Origin: Candidatus Aminicenantes bacterium UBA2190
Lineage (GTDB): Bacteria > Acidobacteriota > Aminicenantia > UBA2199
DNA length: 64,000 bases
Reading direction: 5' to 3'
Assembly (NCBI GenBank): GCA_002335385.1
Contig: DCVK01000021.1
Location: 90,490 to 154,489 of the forward strand
Shown: in pieces, positions 1 through 8,158 of the stretch
Layout: each line of letters starts with the position of its first letter
How positions within the stretch are numbered: position 1 is the stretch's first letter
Notes under the pieces: model-generated
Told to the model about the DNA's origin: nothing
Database searches by the model: none
What the model saw: only the letters and a program-made list of their open reading frames with translations
Program-made: the position numbers and the translations under genes

Positions 1-1398
1 GACCTCGACCTCGGCCATTACGAGCGCTTCACCTCGACCGAGACTTCGCAGAAGAGCAATTGGACCGCCGGCCGCATCTATGAACGGGTGATCCAGAAAG
101 AGCGCCGCGGCGATTTCCTGGGCAAGACGGTCCAGGTGATACCCCACGTCACCGACGAGATCAGGGCGGCGGTCTTCGAGGTTGGAAAGACCGCCGATGT
201 CGTGCTGATCGAGATCGGCGGCACGGTGGGCGATATCGAGAGCCTGCCCTTCCTGGAGGCCATCCGCCAGATCGGATTGGAGCTGGATGATGAGCAGGTG
301 CTCTACGTCCATCTGACCCTGGTGCCGTTCATCAAGACGGCCGGCGAGCTCAAGACCAAGCCGACGCAGCACAGCGTGAAGGCGCTGCAGGAAACCGGCA
401 TCCAGCCCGACATCCTGTTGTGCCGGGCCGAGACGGCGATGCCCGCGGAGATCAAGAAGAAGATCGCCCTGTTCGCCAACTTGAAGGAGGATGCGGTCGT
501 CAGCGCCGTCGACGTGGATACGATCTACGAGATTCCCCTCATCTACAGGAGAGAGGGGCTGGATGCCATCATTTTGAAGAAACTGAAGCTCAAGGGCGAA
601 CGCGGCCAATTGCGGGCATGGGGCCAGTGGGTCAAGCGGGTCAAGGGACTCTCCCGCGAGGTGACGATCGCCATCGTCGGCAAGTACGTCAGCCATACCG
701 ACGCCTATAAAAGCCTTTTTGAAGCCCTGTTCCACGCCGGGGCGGCGAACCATGTCCGTGTCAGGCTGGAGCGGATTGATTCCGACACCCTGGTCGCCGG
801 CGATCTTCGCGAGATTTTCCAAGGTGTAGACGGCATCCTGGTCCCGGGCGGCTTCGGTGTCCGCGGCATCGAGGGGATGATCCGCGCCGTCGAATATGCC
901 CGGACGCGCGCCATCCCCTATTTCGGCATATGCCTAGGCATGCAGGTGGCCACGGTCGAATTCGCCCGCCATGTCCTGGGCCTGGAGGATGCCCACTCCT
1001 CCGAGTTCGACCCGCGGACCGGCAGCAAGATCTTTCTCAAATTGCGCGAACTGCACAACGTGGAGGACATGGGCCATAACATGAGGCTCGGAGCTTATTC
1101 CTGCATCCTGAAGAAACAGTCGCTGGCCTTCCGGGTCTACCGACAGGAAAGGATCTCGGAGCGCCACCGTCACCGCTATGAGTTCAATCCCGAGTTCGAG
1201 TACAAGCTGGAAAACAAGGGCTTGCGCATCAGCGGCAAGAATCCGGAGCGCAACCTGGTGGAGATCATCGAGCTGGCCGGCCACCCCTGGTTCCTGGGCT
1301 GCCAGTTTCACCCGGAATTCAAATCGCGGCCGCTGCAGCCCCACCCTCTCTTCGTCTCTTTCATCGAGCACGCCAAGCGGAGCCGGCCCCGGTCCTGA
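1..1398 (+). CDS. pyrG: CTP synthase, 5' truncated by window edge
   Basis: CTP synthase makes CTP from UTP, ATP and glutamine in the cytosol. The open frame runs from base 1 (DLDLGHYERF, part of the synthetase domain) to the stop at 1396-1398, so the start lies outside the window. The synthetase part shows EIGGTVGDIESLPFLEAIRQ; the glutaminase domain shows VPGGFGVRG, the nucleophile Cys in YFGICLGMQ and a C-terminal FHPEF with the catalytic His and Glu. About 466 residues are visible of a usual 530-550. It converges on the metallo-hydrolase gene with a 19-nt gap and no recognisable terminator. Identification is secure. Confidence 0.97.
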   Translation, partial: DLDLGHYERFTSTETSQKSNWTAGRIYERVIQKERRGDFLGKTVQVIPHVTDEIRAAVFEVGKTADVVLIEIGGTVGDIESLPFLEAIRQIGLELDDEQVLYVHLTLVPFIKTAGELKTKPTQHSVKALQETGIQPDILLCRAETAMPAEIKKKIALFANLKEDAVVSAVDVDTIYEIPLIYRREGLDAIILKKLKLKGERGQLRAWGQWVKRVKGLSREVTIAIVGKYVSHTDAYKSLFEALFHAGAANHVRVRLERIDSDTLVAGDLREIFQGVDGILVPGGFGVRGIEGMIRAVEYARTRAIPYFGICLGMQVATVEFARHVLGLEDAHSSEFDPRTGSKIFLKLRELHNVEDMGHNMRLGAYSCILKKQSLAFRVYRQERISERHRHRYEFNPEFEYKLENKGLRISGKNPERNLVEIIELAGHPWFLGCQFHPEFKSRPLQPHPLFVSFIEHAKRSRPRS

Positions 1399-1417
1399 AG
1401 CCGCGCGGGTTCGCCGC

Positions 1418-2308
1418 TTAGGGAATCTTGACGAATTCGTGATAGATGCTTTTCACCATGGCGGTGACGTTGATCATCAGCGCCTCCCGGGGACCCATCA
1501 GGGTCGGGGAAAAATATTCCTCATCCAAAATCCTCTCGGCGATGCGTGTTAGATCGTCGGTCTGGCCCAGCCAGGAGATGATCTTTTCCTTCAATGCCCG
1601 GGTTTCGGCGAGCGAAGCGTCCAGGAATTCCCTGACCCGGTCCTTGCCCCTGACGGCGGTATTGTGGGCCAGGGCCAGGACCTCGGCCTCGAGGCCGAGC
1701 AATTTTTTCAGCGAGGCCTCGTACTGGCTGTAGCTGGACAGGAACAGCGGCTTGACCCTGCCGTTCGTTTCCACAACGCCGGCGGCATCGCCGGCGAACA
1801 GGATGTTCTCGGGGCGCAGCAGGAAAGAGATGGAGCAACGGGTGTGCCCCGGCGTTTCGACCACTTCGAGGCGGCGCCCGGCGGACAGGGGGATGTGATC
1901 GTTCTCGCCCACGGCGCGGATTTCGCGCGGCTTGGTGAAGATCGAGTCGCCGCGATCGTTCGCGAGCGCCTTGAATTTCTGGTTCAGGTCGTCGATGAAG
2001 GCGACGGCCCTGTCGTTCTCCAGAATGTCCTTGGTGCGCCGCGAGGCGATGATCTGGAAACCGAACTTATCCTGGAGAATGGAGCAGGCGCCGACATGAT
2101 CGTAATGGGAGTGGGTGAGCAGCACCATCGCCAGCCCCTCGCCTCCCAGCAGCGCCGACAGTCGTTCCTCGATCTCTCCGGCCTTGGCCAGAACGGCGCA
2201 ATCGATCATCGCATTGTGCTCGCCGCGGATCACGTAGAGGGGGAACATCGAGACGTTAAGGACCTGGACGGCGGCGGTCAGCTCGGAAAAGGACCGGTGG
2301 CTCACCAC
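1418..2308 (-). CDS. MBL-fold metallo-hydrolase
   Basis: Metallo-beta-lactamase fold hydrolase of 296 residues. The metal-binding signature THSHYDHVG is near residue 67, followed by further ligand positions in TPGHTRCS and FAGDAAG. No signal peptide is seen, so it is probably cytosolic. The start is GTG at 2308, overlapping the end of the nitroreductase gene by 7 nt, which makes it the last gene of a three-gene minus-strand operon. The layout resembles glyoxalase-II/RNase-Z-like small hydrolases, but the substrate cannot be told from sequence. The C-terminal helical region (about 215-296) resembles that of MBL proteins acting on thioesters or related compounds; that is inference. Confidence 0.85.
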   Translation of the reverse strand: MVSHRSFSELTAAVQVLNVSMFPLYVIRGEHNAMIDCAVLAKAGEIEERLSALLGGEGLAMVLLTHSHYDHVGACSILQDKFGFQIIASRRTKDILENDRAVAFIDDLNQKFKALANDRGDSIFTKPREIRAVGENDHIPLSAGRRLEVVETPGHTRCSISFLLRPENILFAGDAAGVVETNGRVKPLFLSSYSQYEASLKKLLGLEAEVLALAHNTAVRGKDRVREFLDASLAETRALKEKIISWLGQTDDLTRIAERILDEEYFSPTLMGPREALMINVTAMVKSIYHEFVKIP

Positions 2309-2814
2309 GACCCCCGGCGGAACAGCTCGCTGCCGGGCTTGCGCTCACGGGCCGCGGGCCGGCGGGCGGGATAGCCCAGGCTCATCAGCTCCACAATGCG
2401 CACTTCGTCAGGGACCCGCAGGACAGCCTTGGCCTTCCCTTCGTCGAACGAGCCGATCCAGCAGGTGCCCAAGCCTTCGCGCACCGCCTGCAAGGAGACA
2501 TGGTCCAGGACGATGGCCAGGTCGATCAGATAGGCGGGGTGACCGCAGCGCATGACATAGGAAGGATTCAGGGCGCAAGCGGCCAGGATGAGCGGCGCCT
2601 GCTTGAGGAAAGGCTGGTGGGGCGAGGATTCGTCGACCAGGCGCTCTTTCAGCGCCGGGTCGTCGATGACCAGGATGCGCCATTCCTGCTGGTTGCGCGC
2701 GGTCGGAGCCAGTCGGCCCGCCTCGAGCACCCGGATCAGCTTATCTTCCTCAATGGGCCGGGGGGCGTATTCGCGCACCGAGCGCCGGGCAATGATCTCC
2801 TCGATGAGCGTCAT
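2302..2814 (-). CDS. Nitroreductase family protein
   Basis: FMN-dependent nitroreductase-fold protein of 170 residues. The N-terminus has the family RRSVREY motif that contacts the FMN phosphate, then LAPTARNQQEWRI, and near the C-terminus GLGTCWIGSFD and a proline/arginine-rich end. Members reduce nitro groups, quinones or flavins with NAD(P)H; the substrate is unknown here. Its ATG overlaps the stop of the upstream barrel gene (ATGA) and its end overlaps the metallo-hydrolase start, so the three are co-transcribed. The length is at the short end for the family, typical of compact archaeal and bacterial members. Confidence 0.88.
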   Translation of the reverse strand: MTLIEEIIARRSVREYAPRPIEEDKLIRVLEAGRLAPTARNQQEWRILVIDDPALKERLVDESSPHQPFLKQAPLILAACALNPSYVMRCGHPAYLIDLAIVLDHVSLQAVREGLGTCWIGSFDEGKAKAVLRVPDEVRIVELMSLGYPARRPAARERKPGSELFRRGSW

Positions 2815-3422
2815 GGGAAATAGATCCCCCCGATCAGGAATGAGACCGATTCGCTTTTCACCGCAGCGTCCGGGCTTTTCAGCAGGTCAGAGAGCCAGCG
2901 GTTGTAGCGCAATTCAGCGAACAGACCCCAGCGGCCCAAGGGGAGCTCGTAGCCCAGGGCGGCGTTGAGGGCAAAAATTAACTTATTCGTGTTATCGGCA
3001 ATATCCAAGATCTCACTGTATTCAGGGATCGCCAGTTCATGGGAGAGGATAAAGTTGAATTCGGGTCCCAGGGCCACATAGGGCGAGTCCCCTTCCCTGA
3101 AGCGGTAGGAGAAAAAGAGCGGCACGGTGATGGCCGTGTTGCTGTAGGTCCCCGTGACCGTTTTGCCCGGCATATAGGCCAGAGAGGCTCTCGCCCCCTT
3201 TTCGCTGTATAGTGCCTGGGCCTCCAGTTTCATCTTCGGGGCGATCTCCATTGCGTAGCCCAGGCCGAAGGCCAGCCCCGATTTTTGCTGACGGTTCAGG
3301 GACGTGAACTCGCTGGAAAACAGGTACTTGTTCGAATGGATCCCCAACAGGGTCTTGAACTCGCCGGCTACGGCCAGCCGTGCCGGCAGCAGCAGCAAAA
3401 GGAACAGGATTGTTTTTCTCAT
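2811..3422 (-). CDS. Secreted outer-membrane beta-barrel protein
   Basis: Protein of 203 residues with a clear signal peptide (MRKTILFLLLLLPARLAVAG). The rest is made of alternating hydrophobic/polar strands ending in an aromatic-rich segment (VSFLIGGIYFP), the pattern of a small 8-strand PorT/OmpA-like barrel. An in-frame ATG at 3458 lies in the -35 element, whereas ATG 3422 sits directly before the signal peptide and 7 nt after a candidate -10, so 3422 is chosen. It is the first gene of the operon with the nitroreductase and the metallo-hydrolase. No specific function can be given. Confidence 0.75.
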   Translation of the reverse strand: MRKTILFLLLLLPARLAVAGEFKTLLGIHSNKYLFSSEFTSLNRQQKSGLAFGLGYAMEIAPKMKLEAQALYSEKGARASLAYMPGKTVTGTYSNTAITVPLFFSYRFREGDSPYVALGPEFNFILSHELAIPEYSEILDIADNTNKLIFALNAALGYELPLGRWGLFAELRYNRWLSDLLKSPDAAVKSESVSFLIGGIYFP

Positions 3423-3429
3423 TGGCAAA

Positions 3430-3458
3430 AACGTAGCATATTGCCGGCGACTTTTCAA
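3430..3458 (-). promoter_or_regulatory. Candidate promoter for the minus-strand trio (leaderless)
   Basis: On the minus strand TTGAAA (3458-3453), a 17-nt spacer and TACGTT (3435-3430) with an extended TG element. The start codon at 3422 follows only 7 nt after the -10, predicting a leaderless mRNA. The -10 is a weak match (3 of 6). Confidence 0.5.
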
Positions 3459-3485
3459 CCGCTCCCGCCGGACCGCGGTCCGCTG

Positions 3486-3514
3486 TTGACAAGCTCCGGC
3501 TGTTTTAGTATGAT
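3486..3514 (+). promoter_or_regulatory. Strong sigma70 promoter of the cobalamin operon
   Basis: TTGACA (3486-3491), 17-nt spacer, TATGAT (3509-3514): 6/6 and 5/6 matches. A start near 3521 would lie just before the first paired base of the riboswitch (3524), which supports both assignments. Confidence 0.88.
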
Positions 3515-3523
3515 CACCATTGA

Positions 3524-3680
3524 GGCTTGATTCAAGGGAAGAGGGTTCATCCCCACAGCCCCCGCTGCCGTGACCGGACCTGGGATCAGGAAGTATCTTT
3601 GAAAGTCTCAGCCACTGCCCAAGAGGGCGGGAAGGCTTTTTAAAGATTCCGGAAGTCGGAAGACCTATCAGGTATCAGCC
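3524..3680 (+). ncRNA. Cobalamin riboswitch
   Basis: The leader has the conserved blocks of the B12 riboswitch in the right order: AAGGGAA, then ATCCCCACAGCCCCCGCTGCCGTGA, then GCCACTGC with GGCGGGAAGGC, then the B12 box GTCGGAAGACCT (3655-3666). The ends can pair as P1: GGCTTGAT (3524-3531) with ATCAGCC (3674-3680), with one bulged T. It should repress the downstream uptake operon when adenosyl- or other cobalamin is bound. No U-run terminator is visible after it, so control is probably at translation initiation of the receptor gene; that last point is inference. Confidence 0.93.
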
Positions 3681-3748
3681 AGATTCCGTTTATCCGCGGA
3701 GGGCGGGTAAGGATGAAGTTGCAGCCCATTTGAATTTTGGAGTGTGCC

Positions 3749-5563
3749 ATGCGAAACTCACCGGTCTCGCTCGTTCTCTGCTGTCTACTTTTCCCCGTCC
3801 TGATCGCCGGGGAAAGAAAGGAAAAGCCCGACATCGAGGAAAAGGTGGAGGTCATCGGCAAGGTGCCGCTGGTCCGCGCCCTGCAGAGCGTCTCGGTGCT
3901 GGACCGGGAGCGTGTCGAGGACGGCGGTCATGATGGCCTGAAGGGGCTGCTGAACCAATGCCCGGGAATACTGGTGCTCAATGCCGGCAACCCGGCCCAG
4001 TTCTCCTACGCCTTCGCCCGCGGCGCTTCGGTCAACCAGATGCTGTACCTGGTCGACGGGGTCAAGCTGCACGACCCCTCCTCGTCGCTGTCCGGGAATT
4101 TTTCCTTCCTGCCCGCGCAAATGGTCGAAAAAGTGGAGGTTGTCCGTGGGCCGCTAAGCAGCATGTACGGGTCGAACGCCATGGGCGGAGTGGTCAACGT
4201 CATTACGCGCAAGGAAGAGGGGGCGAGTTTTTCTCTCGCCGGCGGCAGCCACGGCACATGGAACAGCCAGGTGCATTTCGGCAAGCGCCTCGGGGCGTTC
4301 CGCGTTTTCCTCAACGCCGGCATGCTGATTTACGATGACCGATTGGCCAATGACCGGGTCGAGCGCAAAAGTTTCTCCATCCTTTCCGGCTATGACCAGG
4401 ACAATCTCTCGCTGGGGCTTTCTCTCTTCGGCTCGCTCGTGGACGCAGGCATCCCCTGGAATCTGGGCACGATGACCCCCCGGCGCGGCTACGAGCAGGA
4501 CAACTTCATCGCTTCCCTGCCGCTGGGCTTGAGCTTCGGGGACCTGGGGCGGATCGATGTCATTGCCTCGCTGCACTGGAACCGCTACGATTTCCGCGAT
4601 CCCGACGACACCTGGAACCCGCAGTTCGCCAACGAATCCTTCATGGCGGAAGCGCAGGCGAAATTCACCACCCACCTCCTGGAAAAAGTCAAGCTGGTCG
4701 CCGGCGCCGACCTCTCCACGCAGCGGATCGCCAACCTGGAGAACGACCAGACCCTGATCCCGGGCACCGCGTTGGGCGTGGCCTCCGTCTACGCCGAACT
4801 GCAGGCCGACCTGGGCCGGTTGCTGCTGGCCGGAGCGCTGCGTTACGACAAGTATGAAGGCCTGACCGGTGTGCTCTCGCCACATTTCGGCGCATCGTTC
4901 AACCTCACCCCCTTCCTGAAGCTGCGGGCTTCGTCTTCGCGGAGCTTCCGCGCTCCAACGTTGCCGGAAATGCTGAACCCGTACTGGGGGAACGCGGGCC
5001 TGCTTCCCGAAACCGGGAGCTCGCTCGAAGCGGGAGTCGAACTGTACTTCACCGTGCTGCAGTGCGGGTTCACCGTGTTCGATTCCACATACAGGAACCT
5101 GATCGGATTCAGTCCGCTGACCTATCGCTTCGCCAATATCAACCGGGCCGATGTCCGCGGCGCCGAGGTGAACCTCGACTGGGAGTTCCTTACGGGCGTC
5201 CGTTGCCGCGCCGCGTATACCTATCTGCACACGCAGGACATCCAGTACGGGCGGGAGCTGCTGCGCCGCCCGCGCCATGTGCTCAGCGCCTCCCTGTCGT
5301 ACCGCGGCGCCAGCGGGTTCACCGCGGCGGCCGATGTGGCGATGGTGGGCAAGAGACTCGATTATAATGAGCTGCTCTGGACGGTCGCCGAGAATGAGGC
5401 GTTCCGTCAGGTCGGGCTCACGCTGCGCCTGCCGCTGTGGAAGCACGTGTCGCTATTTTGCCGGGTGGACAACGCCCTGAACGCCCGCTTTGAAGAGGTT
5501 CTGGGCTATCCCGCGCCGCGGCGCCGCCTCATGCTGGGCGCCACTTACCAGGTGAACGATTGA
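3749..5563 (+). CDS. btuB: TonB-dependent cobalamin receptor (BtuB-like)
   Basis: TonB-dependent outer-membrane receptor of 604 residues, expected to take up cobalamin with TonB energy. The start is ATG 3749, with GGAG at 3739-3742 and a signal peptide directly after it; the frame is open further upstream. The plug domain follows (GVNV-type segments such as RGASVNQMLYLVDGVKLHDPS, and VRGPLSSMYGSNAMGGVVNVITRK), then a 22-strand barrel ending in aromatic residues (MLGATYQVND). Specificity rests on context: a cobalamin riboswitch sits in its leader and a BtuFCD-type ABC importer follows with a TTGA overlap. Sequence alone would not exclude iron-siderophore uptake, but the riboswitch argues strongly for B12. 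Confidence 0.92.
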   Translation: MRNSPVSLVLCCLLFPVLIAGERKEKPDIEEKVEVIGKVPLVRALQSVSVLDRERVEDGGHDGLKGLLNQCPGILVLNAGNPAQFSYAFARGASVNQMLYLVDGVKLHDPSSSLSGNFSFLPAQMVEKVEVVRGPLSSMYGSNAMGGVVNVITRKEEGASFSLAGGSHGTWNSQVHFGKRLGAFRVFLNAGMLIYDDRLANDRVERKSFSILSGYDQDNLSLGLSLFGSLVDAGIPWNLGTMTPRRGYEQDNFIASLPLGLSFGDLGRIDVIASLHWNRYDFRDPDDTWNPQFANESFMAEAQAKFTTHLLEKVKLVAGADLSTQRIANLENDQTLIPGTALGVASVYAELQADLGRLLLAGALRYDKYEGLTGVLSPHFGASFNLTPFLKLRASSSRSFRAPTLPEMLNPYWGNAGLLPETGSSLEAGVELYFTVLQCGFTVFDSTYRNLIGFSPLTYRFANINRADVRGAEVNLDWEFLTGVRCRAAYTYLHTQDIQYGRELLRRPRHVLSASLSYRGASGFTAAADVAMVGKRLDYNELLWTVAENEAFRQVGLTLRLPLWKHVSLFCRVDNALNARFEEVLGYPAPRRRLMLGATYQVND

Positions 5564-6441
5564 GTCCCGCCGCCGTCGCCGCCAGGAAACCGGCCGTTTT
5601 CCTGGCGCTGTTTTTCTCCGCCCTGGCCATTTTTCCCCAGCGGGTGGTCTCCCTGGCCCCGGGGCTGACCGAGATCGTCTTTGCCATCGGCTGCGGCGAT
5701 ACCCTGGTGGGGGTGACGAAATTCTGCGATCATCCGCAGGCGGCCAAACGGATCGAAAAGGTCGGCGGCTTTCTCGACGTCAGCATGGAGGCGCTGGTGG
5801 CGCTGGAGCCCGACATTGTGATTGCCTACCCGGAACATGCCGCCAGGATGAAATTGCTGCCTTCGCGCGTGCGGATGCTCACGGCGCGCCATGACCGCCT
5901 GTCCGACCTGTTGGGATCGATGCTGGAGATCGGCCGGGTGCTGGGCGGCGAAAAGGCGGCCGAACGGCTGGTGGCCTCCATCCGGCAGCGACTGCGCCTG
6001 GTCAAGCTGCGGGTCAGGGGAGAGAGGAAGCCCCGCGTTCTTTTCATCGCCGGCCGCAACACCCAGGAGCTGAAGAACATGTTCATCATCGGCAACAACG
6101 ATTTCCTGAACGACCTGCTGCAGGTCGCCGGGGGGGTGAACGCCTACCGGGGCAACATCGATTACCCCAGCATTTCGCTGGAAACGGTCATCGCCCTCGA
6201 TCCCGAATTCATCTTTGAGATCTCTTCTCATTATGAAGGCATCACCGACGAGAGGATCTTCGCCCTGTGGCGGCCCCTGTCCATGGTCTCGGCCGTGAGC
6301 GGCGGGCGGGTGCGTGTCGTCCGCGACCCCGCTTGGCTGCGGCCCGGGCCGCGTGTGGCCGGTGTCGCCGAGGAATTGTCCCGCACGCTTCATCCGCAGC
6401 GATCATCACCCGCACCCCGGGAGACCGGCAAGAATGATTGA
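5560..6441 (+). CDS. btuF: Periplasmic cobalamin-binding protein (BtuF-like)
   Basis: Substrate-binding protein of 293 residues of the BtuF/FhuD fold (PF01497). After a signal peptide comes RVVSLAPGLTEIVFAIGCGDTLVGVT, the typical opening of BtuF proteins, then LVALEPDIVIAY and a second lobe with IGNNDFLNDLLQVAGGVNAY. It would hand cobalamin to the BtuCD transporter in the periplasm. It starts at TTG 5560, overlapping the receptor stop as TTGA; no ATG is available near the signal peptide. The order receptor-F-D-C under one riboswitch makes the role convincing. Confidence 0.9.
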   Translation: MSPAAVAARKPAVFLALFFSALAIFPQRVVSLAPGLTEIVFAIGCGDTLVGVTKFCDHPQAAKRIEKVGGFLDVSMEALVALEPDIVIAYPEHAARMKLLPSRVRMLTARHDRLSDLLGSMLEIGRVLGGEKAAERLVASIRQRLRLVKLRVRGERKPRVLFIAGRNTQELKNMFIIGNNDFLNDLLQVAGGVNAYRGNIDYPSISLETVIALDPEFIFEISSHYEGITDERIFALWRPLSMVSAVSGGRVRVVRDPAWLRPGPRVAGVAEELSRTLHPQRSSPAPRETGKND

Positions 6442-7189
6442 AGCCCGGGGGCTTTCGTACGCCGTGAACCAGCGCTCGATCCTCCGCGACCTCGATTTCA
6501 CCGTCGAACGGAATGATTTTGTCCTGGTTTTCGGACGCAACGGCGCCGGCAAGTCCACTCTGTTGCGTGTTCTGGCCGGCATGCTCCGCGAGGCAAAGGG
6601 CGAGGTTCGGCTTGCCGGCCGCAGCCTGGCATCCTACGCCAGGAAAGATCTCGCCATGCGCCTTTCCTACCTGCCGCAGGCGGATGAATTCGCCCTGCCG
6701 ATGCTGGTCCGTGACGTCCTGCTGGCCGGGCGCTATCCCTACCGCTCCATTTTTCAGAAGCTCACCCGGCGCGACATGGAAGCCTTCGCCGCCGGCGTGG
6801 CGCAGTTCGGCCTCGAAGGGCTGCTGACGCGCAACATGCAGACCCTGAGCGGCGGAGAGAGGAAAAAGGTCCTTCTGGCCGGCGCTTTCATCCAGGACGT
6901 GCCGCTCATTCTTCTGGATGAGCCGCTGAGCTTCCTCGACCCGGCGAGCGCCCTGCACCTGGTCAGGTTGCTGGAGGCGCTGCACCGGGAGGGCAGGACG
7001 ATCGTCGTGGTGTCGCATGAGATCGAGCGTTTTTTCCCCCTGGCCACCAAGATGCTGGCGCTGCAGAGCGGCGCCCTGCGCTATTTCGGCGACCGGATGT
7101 TCTCGACGCAGTTGTTCCAGGACATTTACGGTGTTTCGTTCCAGAGGATCACGGCCGCCGGGCGGGAGATCATTTTTGTCAACGAATAA
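6434..7189 (+). CDS. btuD: Cobalamin ABC transporter ATP-binding protein (BtuD-like)
   Basis: ABC ATPase of 251 residues. It has Walker A GRNGAGKST, Q-loop LPQADEFALP, signature LSGGERKKV, Walker B LILLDEP and the switch His in VVSHEIERF. It energises import of cobalamin through the adjacent permease. The chosen ATG 6434 overlaps the end of btuF by 8 nt; a longer in-frame start at 6314 would add 40 residues inside btuF that do not resemble the family. The C-terminal 30 residues match the small extension seen in FecE/BtuD-type ATPases. Confidence 0.92.
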   Translation: MIEARGLSYAVNQRSILRDLDFTVERNDFVLVFGRNGAGKSTLLRVLAGMLREAKGEVRLAGRSLASYARKDLAMRLSYLPQADEFALPMLVRDVLLAGRYPYRSIFQKLTRRDMEAFAAGVAQFGLEGLLTRNMQTLSGGERKKVLLAGAFIQDVPLILLDEPLSFLDPASALHLVRLLEALHREGRTIVVVSHEIERFFPLATKMLALQSGALRYFGDRMFSTQLFQDIYGVSFQRITAAGREIIFVNE

Positions 7190-8156
7190 AAAGCTCTGGC
7201 TGCTCGCCGGAACGGTCCTGTTGGCGCTGGCGGTCACGCCGTTCCTGGGGATCGTCGCGATCGACCCGCTGGCCGTTCTTCAGCAGAACCCGGGCAGTTT
7301 TATCTTCTGGCAACTGCGCCTCCCCCGCGCCCTGCTGGGGTTCGCCGCTGGAGGGATCCTGGCCCTGTCGGGGCTGGTTTGTCAGAACCTGTTCAAGAAC
7401 AATCTGGCGACTCCCGACCTGCTGGGCATTTCGTCCGGTGCCGCGGCCGGCGCCGTGGTCGCCCTTCAATTCAAGGTGGGGCTGACCTTCCTGGGCGCCG
7501 GCGGCATGGTTCTCTTTTCCTTCCTGGGGGCATTGGCGGCGATCCTGGCCATCTTCGCCATCGCGCGCATGATCAGGAGCTCCTCTCTGTATACTTTTTT
7601 GATGTCCGGAATCGCCATTAATTATTTCTTTTCCTCGGTCATCGTCATCTGCCAGTATGTTTTTGACTTCGCCGATACGTTCTCGCTCCTGCGCTGGCTG
7701 ACGGGGGCCATCGTGGTCGCCGGCTACAGGGAGGTCTTTTTTCTGCTGGCGCTGCTGGCCATCTTCCTGGTCTGCGTTTTGCTGTTGCGTGATGAATTTC
7801 TGCTGGTCGCGGCCGGGGACGATTTTGCCATGACCCGGGGGCTGGATGTCGCCGCCTTCAGAAAATATTCATTCCTGGGCCTGGCGGTCTTCGTCGGGGC
7901 CGTCGTCTCCCTGTGCGGCCCCATCGGTTTCGTTGCCCTGGTCGTGCCGCACGTGTCGCGGTCGTGGGGAGCCAGTCGCTACCGGGAAACGGTCATCATC
8001 ACCGTTTTGCTCGGGGGCGGCCTTCTCGTCCTTGCCGATTTTCTGGCCCGCTCCCTGCTGCCGCCGGTGGAGGTCCCGGTGGGGATCGTCACGTCGCTCC
8101 TGGGGGCGCCCTTTTTCCTGGCGCTGCTGCTGGCCCAGCTGAAGCGGTCGGCTTGA
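7176..8156 (+). CDS. btuC: Cobalamin ABC transporter permease (BtuC-like)
   Basis: Polytopic permease of 326 residues of the FecCD/BtuC family, with about ten membrane helices and the family signatures WQLRLPRALLGFAAGGILALSGLVCQ and DLLGISSGAAAGA near the N-terminus and GPIGFVALVVPHVSR near the C-terminus. No ATG exists before the first helix. TTG 7176, preceded by GGAG at 7165-7168, is the best start and overlaps btuD by 14 nt. It ends 2 nt before the convergent PKD gene, and no terminator is seen between them. Confidence 0.9.
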   Translation: MSTNKKLWLLAGTVLLALAVTPFLGIVAIDPLAVLQQNPGSFIFWQLRLPRALLGFAAGGILALSGLVCQNLFKNNLATPDLLGISSGAAAGAVVALQFKVGLTFLGAGGMVLFSFLGALAAILAIFAIARMIRSSSLYTFLMSGIAINYFFSSVIVICQYVFDFADTFSLLRWLTGAIVVAGYREVFFLLALLAIFLVCVLLLRDEFLLVAAGDDFAMTRGLDVAAFRKYSFLGLAVFVGAVVSLCGPIGFVALVVPHVSRSWGASRYRETVIITVLLGGGLLVLADFLARSLLPPVEVPVGIVTSLLGAPFFLALLLAQLKRSA

Positions 8157-8158
8157 AC

